DNA of 45,789 nucleotides, from contig DBXY01000034.1 of the NCBI GenBank assembly GCA_002309765.1, positions 88,316-134,104 of the forward strand, given 5' to 3'. Both the position numbers and the translations under genes were made by a program. Positions 27,614-36,084 of this stretch are shown piece by piece. The notes under the pieces were generated by a model. The model was not told the origin of the DNA. It worked only from the letters and a program-made list of their open reading frames with translations, and searched no databases. This DNA is from Verrucomicrobia bacterium UBA1200 (GTDB lineage: Bacteria > Verrucomicrobiota > Kiritimatiellia > RFP12 > UBA1067). Position 1 is the first letter of the stretch. Every line of letters begins with the position of its first letter.

Positions 27614-27944
27614 ACTATATTCATGGTACCAAGCGCATACTTGGGCATTGATTCCGACCGTATATCTTTTCATGAGTCTCGTCGCGTACCTTTATTATGC
27701 GGTGGACAAACGCGCCGCAAAGCGTGGCGCCTGGCGCACCCCGGAATCAACGCTGCACATAATCGAGCTTCTGGGCGGCTGGCCAGGAGCATGGCTTGCG
27801 CAGAAACAACTGCATCACAAATGCAGCAAGACCTCTTACCAAATCGAATTTTTCGTGATGGTCGCGCTCAACTTGATCGGATTGGCATACATCATCTATG
27901 GATTGGCCACCTCCGACTGGACACTATCGGCATGGAAGCGGTAA
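27606..27944 (+). CDS. DUF1294 family membrane protein
   Basis: The protein has 112 residues with at least three hydrophobic segments (~12-32, ~55-65 as a re-entrant GGWPGAW stretch, ~82-102). The family hallmark is LHIIELLGGWPGAWLAQKQLHHKCSK followed by a FF membrane helix. AVDKRAAKRGAWRTPE between the first segments is also conserved in the family. Function is unknown; some members are fused to cold-shock domains. The start lies inside the end of the preceding gene, so it is coupled to it. A GC hairpin follows the stop. Confidence 0.85.
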   Translation: MDKLYSWYQAHTWALIPTVYLFMSLVAYLYYAVDKRAAKRGAWRTPESTLHIIELLGGWPGAWLAQKQLHHKCSKTSYQIEFFVMVALNLIGLAYIIYGLATSDWTLSAWKR

Positions 27945-27968
27945 ATTTCTCTCTGCGGCGCACACTCC

Positions 27969-27998
27969 AACGCCGCGCCGGGAATAAAGCGCGGCGTT
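27969..27998. terminator. GC-rich 10-bp hairpin between convergent genes
   Basis: AACGCCGCGC and GCGCGGCGTT are perfect inverted repeats around a 10-base A-rich loop (CGGGAATAAA). The hairpin lies between the DUF1294 stop (27944) and the convergent flavoprotein stop (28034). As at 10505-10532, no T-run follows on either strand. Confidence 0.55.
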
Positions 27999-28033
27999 GA
28001 TGTAATTATCAATACTTGCGATTGGTTCGACGC

Positions 28034-28657
28034 TTACCTTATAAAATGCATCGGCTGCCATGGCTCGTTGGCAGGCCGCGGCACGGCATCATCGCGTTTG
28101 AGATTCTTGAGCAGCCACGCCATATTGCGGGCGAGGGTGCGCAATGTCTGCATCCCCTCCGTATCCCTATCACACTCACCCTCGTCGCGCCCGAAAGTGA
28201 TATTCCAGTATTGCGAGGTGACAAGCGGGCAGTTCAGCATCTCGAACGGCATGTTCATGCACTGATAAGCCACCGTCGAGCCGCCGCGACGGCATACCGC
28301 GATAGAGGCGGCCGGCTTGGTCTTTATATGCGCCGAACCTGCGAAGCATACGCGCTGCCACACGGCAAGCAACGCGCCGTTGGGTTGGCCGTAATAGGTT
28401 GGCGAGCCGATAACGATACCATCCGCTGTCTGTAGCTTCTCAATGATTTGGTTGGCGATGTCGTCATCGAACACGCATTTACCGAGACCTTTGCTGGCGC
28501 AGGTGTAACAGGCGCAGCAGCCGCGAACCGGTTTCTTGCCAATCCAGACCGTTTCGGTTTCGCCCCCTTCCGCTGCGAGAGTGTCGGCGACTTCTTTTAA
28601 GGCCCGCGCAGTGTTACCGTTAACACGAGGGCTTCCATTGATTAGCAGTACTTTCAT
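28034..28657 (-). CDS. Flavodoxin-fold FMN reductase, iron-sulfur flavoprotein type
   Basis: The protein has 207 residues. It opens MKVLLINGSPRVNGNTARAL, the FMN phosphate loop of the NADPH-dependent FMN reductase family. GCCACYTCASKGLGKC gives the C-x2-C-x2-C-x6-C pattern that binds a [4Fe-4S] cluster in archaeal and bacterial Isf proteins; the next residues FDDD fit as well. ADGIVIGSPTYYGQ is the second FMN-contact segment. It would transfer electrons to an unknown acceptor in the cytoplasm. Its ATG overlaps the TGA of the BASS transporter gene, so the two are co-expressed. A related flavoprotein lies at 36085-36600. Confidence 0.88.
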   Translation of the reverse strand: MKVLLINGSPRVNGNTARALKEVADTLAAEGGETETVWIGKKPVRGCCACYTCASKGLGKCVFDDDIANQIIEKLQTADGIVIGSPTYYGQPNGALLAVWQRVCFAGSAHIKTKPAASIAVCRRGGSTVAYQCMNMPFEMLNCPLVTSQYWNITFGRDEGECDRDTEGMQTLRTLARNMAWLLKNLKRDDAVPRPANEPWQPMHFIR

Positions 28658-29553
28658 TGTTTGTTCCTTTCCGGATTAGAAATCGGCATCACATCACGCT
28701 TCGCGAAAAATCGGGCAACAACCGCGCCGCTGATGTTGTGCCATACGCTGAAAATCACTCCGGGAATGGCGGCCATTGGATAGGCTGCGAAATGTGTCGC
28801 CGCGAGGCTCGCGGCAAGCCCAGAGTTCTGCATTCCCACCTCTATGCACAATGCCCTACGCTTCGGCTCGGCAAGGCGCAGAACGGCGGCAATGAGATAG
28901 CCTAGAACGAGCCCGCAAAGGTTGTGCAGGATAACGACAAGCACAACGGCGAAACCGCCTGTGGCAAGCCGTTTCGCATTCGCCGCCATAACCAATGCAA
29001 TAATTGCCGCGATAGCGACGGACGAGACGGTCGGCATAAAGCGGACAACGCGCTCTGTCGCACGAGGGAAGAAACGTTTCGCGGCAAATCCGAGGCAGAT
29101 TGGCAAAATCACCACCCAAAGAATGTCAACGAACATTCCGACGGTATCCACTTCAACCGACTTGCCGGCAAGAAGCCATGTCAGCGCGGGGGTGAGGAAC
29201 GGGGCAAGGATGGTCGACACGCCAGTCATGCCCACGGAAAGTGCCAAGTCCCCCTTCGCAAGGTATGTCATCACGTTGGAGGCAGTCCCGCCCGGACAGC
29301 ACCCGACTAAGACAACGCCAATCGTCAGCGCTTCGTCAAGTCCGAATATTCGAGCCAACGCCCAGGCGAGCGCCGGCATGACGGTGAATTGCGCAGCACA
29401 GCCGATAACGACATCCTTGGGGCGACTGAACACGACTTTGAAATCGTCCAGACTGATGGTAAGCCCCATTCCAAACATTACGACTCCCAATAAGACGCTT
29501 ATGAGAGTTCCAGGCGCGGCTATCGCCGCCAAAATCGGATTAATGCAAATCAT
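28654..29553 (-). CDS. Bile acid:sodium symporter (BASS) family transporter
   Basis: The protein has 299 residues and about nine to ten hydrophobic segments. GVVMFGMGLTISLDDFK and GVVLVGCCPGGTASNVMTYLAKGD are the BASS family signatures; the second is the crossover region at the sodium and substrate sites. EVGMQNSGLAASLAATHF is the second crossover motif. Members import organic anions such as pantoate, pyruvate or bile acids with sodium. The gene is coupled (ATGA) to a downstream flavoprotein, so a redox role linked to the imported compound is possible but unproven. The start at 29553 has no strong ribosome binding site. Confidence 0.92.
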   Translation of the reverse strand: MICINPILAAIAAPGTLISVLLGVVMFGMGLTISLDDFKVVFSRPKDVVIGCAAQFTVMPALAWALARIFGLDEALTIGVVLVGCCPGGTASNVMTYLAKGDLALSVGMTGVSTILAPFLTPALTWLLAGKSVEVDTVGMFVDILWVVILPICLGFAAKRFFPRATERVVRFMPTVSSVAIAAIIALVMAANAKRLATGGFAVVLVVILHNLCGLVLGYLIAAVLRLAEPKRRALCIEVGMQNSGLAASLAATHFAAYPMAAIPGVIFSVWHNISGAVVARFFAKRDVMPISNPERNKQ

Positions 29554-29610
29554 CTTTTCAATACGAGGTTATCGCAATTATGGTTTTTCCCGTTCGAACC
29601 GCAGATTCCC

Positions 29611-29838
29611 TTACTCCTCCACAAGTTCAAACCGTTTGATCGTTTGCCCGTCGCGCTCGATAGTCTCGAAGAACATCTCTGCCGGACGCACCCACAGACC
29701 ACCGTCGCCATACAGCGCACGATAAACGACCAACTCCTCCAGCGTCTCGGAGTCCTTGGCAAATCCCTCAAGCCGGTAGTGGTTACCCTTGAAATGCCGA
29801 AACTCCCGTCCAACCATTTTTAGTTGCTCATCAGTCAT
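29611..29838 (-). CDS. DUF1653 family protein
   Basis: The protein has 75 residues. The start at ATG 29838 is set by a strong AGGAGG upstream; an open frame extends 54 codons further but carries no domain. The sequence follows the DUF1653 pattern closely: FRHFKGNHYRLEGFAKDSET, ELVVYRALYGDGGLWVRPAEMFFE. The family is small, beta-rich and of unknown function. It sits between the BASS transporter gene and the RloB-like gene on the same strand. Confidence 0.88.
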   Translation of the reverse strand: MTDEQLKMVGREFRHFKGNHYRLEGFAKDSETLEELVVYRALYGDGGLWVRPAEMFFETIERDGQTIKRFELVEE

Positions 29839-29962
29839 AGAAAACCTCCTCTTCACGTAATTGACACCATGGTTATAACAAGAGGGCGAGTTAGTACAGG
29901 TCGATATGGTCATAAGCCGAAAGATGGCTATCATGGCATTGTTTCCCATCTTTATCACGTTC

Positions 29963-30676
29963 CTACGGCATATACGCCATAAGCAGTCCGACCAGTTCAT
30001 GGACTCGCGTTGCGGGGTTCATGTCAGACCATGCCGCGCCTTTTGCCTGTATTTGCCGCGCCAGTGCGCGTTCTGCCCGCTTGATTGCAACTGGCGTAAG
30101 ATGTTTCAACCTCGCAAAAATTTGCGGATCGTTCTTCTTGTATGAAAAGTCCTTCTCGTTAGTGTTGGCCCGGACATCTTCTTCAAACATCTGCTGATAC
30201 TGCGTTCGCGAAACGGCGCCGCCCAACTGCTCGCGGAAGTGCAAAACATACCAAAGCTCAAACGCTTCGTTGCTCCATGCGCAACGCCACTGCTTGGATT
30301 CAGCAAGTTCGATAGTGCTATTGAAACGGTCGGCTGGGAATTCGTCGCGATCAAAGACCAGCCAGACATAGTAGTAGTCCGGCAGTCTAGAGGCGCGACG
30401 CTTTTCTATTTCCTTCTTGGCGGCATCTATCAGCTGTAATGTATTGCCCCCCGTCCCCATGACCGTGACGCGACTCACCATGTCTTTCGGCAGCTGCCGC
30501 GCAATTGCCTCGAAGTATTTTGGCTCTGTTTCTTCGCCTTCGCAAACAATCAAGAAATAGCGTCTCCGCGGACGGTTACCGTATGGACGCGCTGCGCTTC
30601 GCCCAAAGGTCGGCATATCGCGCATAAAGTCCCGGCGCGAAATCTTGCCTGCTGTCGCCTGACTAGACATCGGCAT
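29963..30676 (-). CDS. RloB/AbiLii-like TOPRIM-type protein
   Basis: The protein has 237 residues and belongs to the RloB family, found beside RloA ATPases in restriction and abortive-infection loci. After a basic N-terminal stretch (PRRRYFLIV), the TOPRIM-like catalytic residues appear as CEGEETEP (E46-P52) and, 57 residues later, VFDRDEF (D109 and D111). The C-terminal part (FELWYVLHFREQ) is the other conserved block of the family. AbiLii-type proteins are thought to be nucleases unleashed when the ATPase senses phage. The start overlaps the end of the ATPase gene by 14 bases; an internal ATG at 30670 is possible. The second gene of a two-gene defence unit. Confidence 0.85.
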   Translation of the reverse strand: MPMSSQATAGKISRRDFMRDMPTFGRSAARPYGNRPRRRYFLIVCEGEETEPKYFEAIARQLPKDMVSRVTVMGTGGNTLQLIDAAKKEIEKRRASRLPDYYYVWLVFDRDEFPADRFNSTIELAESKQWRCAWSNEAFELWYVLHFREQLGGAVSRTQYQQMFEEDVRANTNEKDFSYKKNDPQIFARLKHLTPVAIKRAERALARQIQAKGAAWSDMNPATRVHELVGLLMAYMP

Positions 30677-31970
30677 TGCCCTCCTCCCTGCTTATGAGTT
30701 CGCCAGGGAACGGAATGCCGCCATACACGCCAGAAAGATAGTCTTTGTCGTAGGAAGCGTCATTGCGCATGCGCCCGCCATCGCTCTTCTTGAACTCGAT
30801 GAGCGAGAACACCTTCGATGTCTCCATATTGTCTTTCTCGACAAAATATATCTGGTCACGCCGCAAGCGGGTGATCTTCTTGCCCTTGGTCTCGTTGTAA
30901 ACCTTATAGCCAAGCAGGTCGGGACTTTGCGCGTTGAAAATCAACTGGGCTTTCTTGGGGTTGGTCTTGGGGTTGTTGAAAAGCTCTATCAAATGCCTCA
31001 CAAGGATCGGGTGCAACTGGGCATCCAGCTCGTCAATCACCAATACACGACCGTTATGCAAAGCATCTATGAGCGTACCTGACAAGTCGAACAACTTCTG
31101 CGTTCCAAGCGATTCGGCATAAATGAAAACAAAGTTGGTTCTACCGACAACCGCTCCCGCGTCGTCATACTGGTCATGGAAGGACATCATAATTCCGTTG
31201 TCACCGACCGTCAAATCCTTAACGCCAGTATCAGCATCCGCAATCAACTTCTTTATGCGAGACGCCATCTCCGCATCCAAAAGCAGTTTCGACTTGCTGA
31301 ACTCTGGCAAGCCTTGGCGGTTGACAGCGGAAATGACATTAAACGAAAGCCTCACGTATTCGGAAATCATCTGGCATGTAGGCTCCGCAAATTGGGCGGC
31401 AACCGTAAAGAAAAGAACGTCAGGCCTCGTACGTTGTTCCAAACCTTTCCCCTGCGGCATCCTCTTTTCATCAATATCAATGACATTGGACGCGGTACCG
31501 TCATCCAACAAGCGCCGCTCACGAAAGAAGCACGGCTGCATCTTGTTCTTGACGGCCTCTAACAGCCACTCCTTTACGATTTCATAATCCTCAAGCGACT
31601 TGCCTTTCAGCATTAAACTGAATCCATAGACAAAATGCCGGCCGTCAACAGTGAACTCGATTTCAAATGTCTCTGGCGCAGTAATCGAACTGGCCGCAAG
31701 CAAGAATGGCTCACCAAAAAGCAAATTTGGCTTCTTATCAATGTCAACCGATGACAGCATTAACGACTTCATGCGCTGCATCGCAATAAAAAGATTCGAC
31801 TTGCCGCTTGCGTTCGCGCCGTAAACAATCGCAGAACGTACCGCTCTTATGCCCACATCTACAGCCGTATTTTCTTCGTTCCACTCCTTGCAGGTTTTGA
31901 CAGCATTAAGATATAGCGACTGGCGATCTTTAAAAGACCGGAAATTTTCTACAGAGAACCGTATTAGCAT
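30663..31970 (-). CDS. RloA/AbiLi-like AAA ATPase
   Basis: The protein has 435 residues, of the AAA_15/AAA_21 type with an ABC-like head. It opens LIRFSVENFRSFKDRQ, the usual start of RecF/OLD-like defence ATPases. Walker A is YGANASGKSN and Walker B is VLVIDELDAQLHP, followed by LIFNAQSPDLL. The large insert between them (to about residue 290) is the coiled-coil and lid region. Together with the downstream RloB-like gene it forms the two-gene unit known as AbiL in Lactococcus, an anti-phage abortive infection system. Transcription probably starts from the promoter at 32001-32029, with a palindrome upstream. Coding composition is clearly lower in GC than in the first half of the window, which suggests acquisition by transfer. 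Confidence 0.87.
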   Translation of the reverse strand: MLIRFSVENFRSFKDRQSLYLNAVKTCKEWNEENTAVDVGIRAVRSAIVYGANASGKSNLFIAMQRMKSLMLSSVDIDKKPNLLFGEPFLLAASSITAPETFEIEFTVDGRHFVYGFSLMLKGKSLEDYEIVKEWLLEAVKNKMQPCFFRERRLLDDGTASNVIDIDEKRMPQGKGLEQRTRPDVLFFTVAAQFAEPTCQMISEYVRLSFNVISAVNRQGLPEFSKSKLLLDAEMASRIKKLIADADTGVKDLTVGDNGIMMSFHDQYDDAGAVVGRTNFVFIYAESLGTQKLFDLSGTLIDALHNGRVLVIDELDAQLHPILVRHLIELFNNPKTNPKKAQLIFNAQSPDLLGYKVYNETKGKKITRLRRDQIYFVEKDNMETSKVFSLIEFKKSDGGRMRNDASYDKDYLSGVYGGIPFPGELISREEGNADV

Positions 31971-32000
31971 CTATGCACCCTTTCTTGGTTAACGGTTCAT

Positions 32001-32029
32001 ATAATAGCATAATCCCATATCACTATCAA
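32001..32029 (-). promoter_or_regulatory. Promoter candidate for the RloAB-like operon
   Basis: On the minus strand TTGATA (32024-32029) and TATTAT (32001-32006) are exactly 17 bases apart. The ATPase start codon at 31970 lies about 30 bases beyond the -10 box. Confidence 0.65.
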
Positions 32030-32034
32030 GGGTG

Positions 32035-32055
32035 TTTTGTGAATTTTTCACAAAA
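32035..32055. promoter_or_regulatory. Palindromic operator candidate upstream of the RloAB-like promoter
   Basis: TTTTGTGAA (32035-32043) and TTCACAAAA (32047-32055) are perfect 9-bp inverted repeats separated by TTT. The site is centred about 15 bases upstream of the -35 box. It has no T-run suited to a terminator. It looks like a dimeric regulator site; the regulator is not encoded next to it. Confidence 0.5.
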
Positions 32056-32795
32056 TGTCCTGTTATCATAATTTGTTTGACAGTGAAAATTATAACATTC
32101 GGCGAAAATTATGTCTTTGCCGTCGCTTGAAACACGAAATCCAGCACGCCGTGCAGGACGTCGCCGGGATGGCCCGCGGCGGCTCCCCCGCCGAGTTCTC
32201 CGTGGCGGGCAGGAACGGCGTCAGGGAAATCCTCAAGGACGGCACCGTGGTGATGGACGACGGCTTCGTCTCCGGCTCCTCCCCCGACGCCGGGGTCAAG
32301 CAGCGGGAAAAGCTGCAGGCGCAGGGCTTTGACGGATTCTGGTACACCGGCGACGAGATGGGCGGCCCGTCCCTTGCGGAATTGGGCGTGTTCGAGTCCA
32401 ACCAGGTCAAGAGCGCGACGGGCAACAGCGGCGGCTTCTCCGCGGACCCCGACATCTTCTGGTTCAGCCGCGGAGCGGAGTCCTCCCGCAACGCCGACGT
32501 TGACCTCCGCCGCCTGGTCGCAGGGATGGAGCCTCTGGGACACACCACCGTCGGCGACGCCAAGGTGATGGAAGCCGCCCGCACCATCGCGGACGACCCG
32601 GCCCGCCTCCTCGCCCTTGCGTCCAACGTCAGGTCCGGGTCGCAGAAATCCATCGCGTCGGAGGAGCGGGTCGCTTTGCAGATCGGCGACCAGCGCGTGT
32701 TCTCCGAGTACGCTTCCCTCTCCGACAGCCTCGCCGAGGCCCTGGCCAACGGCAACGTGGCGCAGACCGGCGTAACCTTGGTTCACGGATTTTAA
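32055..32795 (+). pseudogene. Fragment of a mobile-element large polyvalent protein
   Basis: The open frame gives 246 residues, but the first ~25 (SCYHNLFDSENYNIRRKLCL) are translated AT-rich intergenic DNA with no ribosome binding site. From about 32130 the sequence becomes very GC-rich. RLKHEIQHAVQ is the zinc-protease-like HEIQH motif and SNQVKSATGNSGGFSADPDIFW matches the NQIKSA-GN-G-F-PDI pattern; both recur in the giant polyvalent proteins of phages and conjugative elements. The upstream part of such a protein, normally hundreds of residues, is missing. The frame ends at a clean stop. The best reading is a translocated 3' end of a phage or plasmid gene, not expressed as such. Confidence 0.65.
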
Positions 32796-32829
32796 GATAA
32801 TCACAAAGATGTTCGGCAGATCTGACACC

Positions 32830-35145
32830 CTAATCTTTGCTTTCGAGACGCATGGCAATGAGCTGCAATGGCTTTAGCGTCTTGAATAAGATAACGCCGT
32901 TTTTAACGGGCAAAGTATTGCCGTATGCCGGAAGAACTATTTCCCCGTTTGCTTCAGGAATCTTTACCGCGACATCGTGCTTTTCCTTCCATCCAACGTG
33001 GACAAGCGCGTAATACTTTGCCTTAACTCCATACTTCGAGCAGTCAATCTCCCTGAGTATGACCTCAGGATCGGAGCACGCGCCTTTAACAACTATCGAG
33101 GGCAGCGCGGGCAGTGCGAGAAAGTTACGGTTGAATTCCCGGACCGGCTCCGGGAAACCCCGGGTGTAATTTGAACCCATCAGGTAACCAAGATTCACGG
33201 GATCTCCGTTCGCCATCGCGTTGATCTCGGAGAGCATGCAAGCGCGTCCCGCCCGCTCCCAGTCCGCCATCGCGTAGCCAAGGACATGGTTGTCCTTGCC
33301 GTCGTCAAGCGTTCCCTCGTTCAAATCGTAGTGGCGAATCAACGTATCGGTACCGTTACCGTTGCGGAAAGCGGCAAAGCACTCCGGATCGGTCACGGTG
33401 AAAAGCGCGTGGAACGGAAACGCGATCCACACGTTCTTGAGATTCGCGTAGTGTTCGGGATCGCACGCGGGCGAGGCGTGCTGCCACTCCCATTTGCCCC
33501 AAGTGCCCGCGGGCGACCTAAGCGACTTGAGGAAAAGATGTTGGCCGACGACCTTCGGGTCATTTATGTCGGCGAACACCTTACCCGGCAACTTCTTCTC
33601 CCAGCCGGCCGGATCGTCCGTTACCATGCCTTTGACATCCGCGAGAGGGTGACCCGTCTCCGAATCGTCGTTCTCCAATATGGCTACCGCGTTCTTCACG
33701 CCATTGTCCTCAAGGTAACGGCGGATGTCGTCCATAAACTTGGCGCGCCGCTTGCCGTACCACGCGATATACCGACCGTAGAGTGCCTTGTCTTTCTTGA
33801 GGTCGTCCCGCGTAACGGCCCTGCCGCCGTTCTCCTCTTGCGCGAAACGTTCGCGCGTCTTGTCGGCGAAGCTGATCGCCCACTGCCCGGGACGCGGACG
33901 CATCAACGCGCCGACAAAGGCGCCCTTCTCGACCTGTTCCCGGAATCGTAGGATCGTCCCTTCAAGAACGTACTTTAGCTCCTCAAGCGTGTCGGGGTCC
34001 GTAATATCGACGCGAAGCTTGCCTTCGGACCACCAGATGTGCGTGTAGTTCGAGCCGCGCGTTTCGCGGTCCGGTTTGTTGTCCATGTCAAGCGGTTCGG
34101 CGCGTTTCTGCGGACCAAGCGCGACCGCGGGATCGCCCGCCGCCCCGCCGTACTCATAATAGGGGAGAATGTCAAATCCGTACTTATCGACGGCGAGCGG
34201 CACGGCTTTTGTCCAAAGGTTTGCGTAATGCGCGTCACTACCCCACATCCACTTCCACGACTTGCCGCCCGGCTGTCCATGCTTCCAGTTACAGTCCCAA
34301 TGCTGGTTGTGCCCGAACTCCAGAAGATCCTTGCAGTAGGTGTTCTGCCCGAAGAATTTCATTGCACGGAATTTTTGCTCTGTCCAGTCGAGACCACCGT
34401 TTCCGGGGCAGAGATTGTCCTTGCCCATCACGCCGTCGCTCATCTCCTCGCGCCAAAAAACATGGCGACGTGGAAGCGGCGCGGGAGGAAGATTTAACTT
34501 AACCCATGACGCTTTTTCGTCGATAATCTCGCAAAGGAGAATCTTCGACACCGCCACTCCAACGGAGCCGGGGTTCCATTGCCGGCAGTATTGTCCAACC
34601 GCGATGTTAAACCCGTCCTTTGCGATGTCGAGCTGATGCTTCACCCCCTGCTCATCGGACTTCTTCTTGTCAAGGTCGCGGAGATTGGACGCCTTCTCGC
34701 CGAGGAATGTCAGCGATGTCCACCGCTGATACTGGCCGCTTTGCGGAATCTTTAACGACTCGGGCTTGTGATGGACTATCGGCCCCTCGTAAGCATCGCC
34801 AGTCGCGGTACCGGTATAAAATGACCGGCGGGAGTTGTTCCCGTAGTTGCGCACGAAAAAGGAGCGCGGCACGTCATCCGGATACTCAATCACGACAACG
34901 TAGGCGCCGTTTGGCTTGAGTCCCTTACCTTCGCCGAGCCGCCAAGCGAGATAGGACGGCCGACCGTCCTGCACGTCAAGCACACGGCAGGGACCGCCGA
35001 GAACAGTCTCTACGCGACTCTCACCCTTTGGGTAGTCCTCAAAGCCATGGTCGGTTTTAGCGCAGTCAATCTCGTCAACCACCTTAACGTCCCCGAACGG
35101 CGGCAGGCTCATCGCGGCCGCTAAAATCGCAATCGCAGCATTCAT
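32830..35145 (-). CDS. Large secreted protein of unknown family
   Basis: The protein has 771 residues from ATG 35145 (AAAGAGAG upstream); a GTG two codons earlier is also possible. The N-terminus (MNAAIAILAAAMSLPPFGD) is a short signal peptide. The first ~220 residues look like a beta-sandwich (RVETVLGGPCRVLDVQDGRPSY). The middle contains many tryptophan- and aspartate-rich segments such as HWDCNWKHGQ, WKWMWGSD, FDILPYYEYGG and AVAILENDDSETGH, suggesting a glycoside-hydrolase-like TIM barrel. The final ~90 residues form another beta domain. No known GH signature or catalytic pair can be assigned. It ends 34 bases from the convergent foreign fragment. Confidence 0.7.
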   Translation of the reverse strand: MNAAIAILAAAMSLPPFGDVKVVDEIDCAKTDHGFEDYPKGESRVETVLGGPCRVLDVQDGRPSYLAWRLGEGKGLKPNGAYVVVIEYPDDVPRSFFVRNYGNNSRRSFYTGTATGDAYEGPIVHHKPESLKIPQSGQYQRWTSLTFLGEKASNLRDLDKKKSDEQGVKHQLDIAKDGFNIAVGQYCRQWNPGSVGVAVSKILLCEIIDEKASWVKLNLPPAPLPRRHVFWREEMSDGVMGKDNLCPGNGGLDWTEQKFRAMKFFGQNTYCKDLLEFGHNQHWDCNWKHGQPGGKSWKWMWGSDAHYANLWTKAVPLAVDKYGFDILPYYEYGGAAGDPAVALGPQKRAEPLDMDNKPDRETRGSNYTHIWWSEGKLRVDITDPDTLEELKYVLEGTILRFREQVEKGAFVGALMRPRPGQWAISFADKTRERFAQEENGGRAVTRDDLKKDKALYGRYIAWYGKRRAKFMDDIRRYLEDNGVKNAVAILENDDSETGHPLADVKGMVTDDPAGWEKKLPGKVFADINDPKVVGQHLFLKSLRSPAGTWGKWEWQHASPACDPEHYANLKNVWIAFPFHALFTVTDPECFAAFRNGNGTDTLIRHYDLNEGTLDDGKDNHVLGYAMADWERAGRACMLSEINAMANGDPVNLGYLMGSNYTRGFPEPVREFNRNFLALPALPSIVVKGACSDPEVILREIDCSKYGVKAKYYALVHVGWKEKHDVAVKIPEANGEIVLPAYGNTLPVKNGVILFKTLKPLQLIAMRLESKD

Positions 35146-35332
35146 CGTCACTCTCTTTCGATGCTTGCGCTCATTCTTAAAAAGGATTCACTGGGAATGG
35201 CACTAATCCTATCCGGGATACGGCCATCAGACAGACAATTCATAGCGAACGCCAGGGGAATGATTATTCTGTCCGCCATAGACGCGCATTTTCCATGGCG
35301 CACCGCTCATAAAACGGCGGTTCGCCCCTCCG

Positions 35333-36076
35333 CTACTGATAGTTTCGAATGCGGACCTCAATGGATGTGTCGGAGAGAAGTTCCGTGACGCGCTTGACCG
35401 GAGTTTCCGAATAGTGGTACGGGAAGAGGACTTTCGGTTTGATTGTCCGCGCCGCCTTGGCGGCCTGTTCCGGGGTCATCGTGTAAGGCTGGTTGCAGGG
35501 CAGGAAAGCGATGTCGATATCTTTGAGTTTCCCCATTTCCGGGATATCCTCCGTATCGCCCGCAATGTAGATACGGAACCCGTCCATCGTCAAAACATAA
35601 CCGTTGTCGCGCCCTTTGGGGTGGAACTTCGTCCGCCCCTCCGTCATGTTGTAGGCAGGCACGGCATCAAGCGTGATGGCTTTACCGATTTCGCGACTTT
35701 CCCCGTTCGCCATCGACACTCCGTAGCCGAGCATCTTCTGCACCGCCGGATTGGCGATTACCTGCGTTCCGTCCTTCTTTAGCGCGGCGATTGCGTCACG
35801 GTCGAAGTGGTCGAAATGCTCGTGGGTCACGAGGATGATGTCGGCCTTCGGAAACGTTGAGTAATCGGTCTTCGGCTTGTAGTTACCGACGGGATCAACT
35901 TGGATTTCGAGTCCGTCATACTGGATGCGCAAGCTGGCGTGCTTAATGGCGGTTATCACAATCTCCTTGCCGCCTTTGGTCTTGAAGGTGTCCGTCTGAA
36001 ATTCCGCCGCGGCGGAACTTGTGGTTGCGATGCATGCTGTCATGGCGATAACTCCTATAAGTGCTTGCGTTTTCAT
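35333..36076 (-). CDS. Exported metallo-beta-lactamase-fold hydrolase (UlaG-like)
   Basis: The protein has 247 residues from ATG 36076, with GAGG six bases upstream. Residues 1-24 (MKTQALIGVIAMTACIATTSSAAA) form a signal peptide. The zinc-binding motif is HEHFDH at 85-90 and a later conserved aspartate lies in IYIAGDTEDIPEM. LFPYHYSET supplies the final histidine region. The pattern fits the UlaG/YtnP-like branch of MBL-fold hydrolases, which cleave lactones or phosphoesters; the exported location is unusual for UlaG itself. It follows the flavoprotein gene after eight bases, so the two are probably co-transcribed. Confidence 0.88.
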   Translation of the reverse strand: MKTQALIGVIAMTACIATTSSAAAEFQTDTFKTKGGKEIVITAIKHASLRIQYDGLEIQVDPVGNYKPKTDYSTFPKADIILVTHEHFDHFDRDAIAALKKDGTQVIANPAVQKMLGYGVSMANGESREIGKAITLDAVPAYNMTEGRTKFHPKGRDNGYVLTMDGFRIYIAGDTEDIPEMGKLKDIDIAFLPCNQPYTMTPEQAAKAARTIKPKVLFPYHYSETPVKRVTELLSDTSIEVRIRNYQ

Positions 36077-36084
36077 GTTCGGCC

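Noticed and set aside
29560..29605. tRNA fragment (GGTTCGAAC followed by CCA)
   Set aside because: The flanking bases do not form a T-stem or acceptor stem and no other tRNA arms are present.
29839..30000. N-terminal extension of the DUF1653 protein
   Set aside because: The strong AGGAGG before ATG 29838 and the normal family length favour the short form; the extension overlaps the RloB-like gene end.
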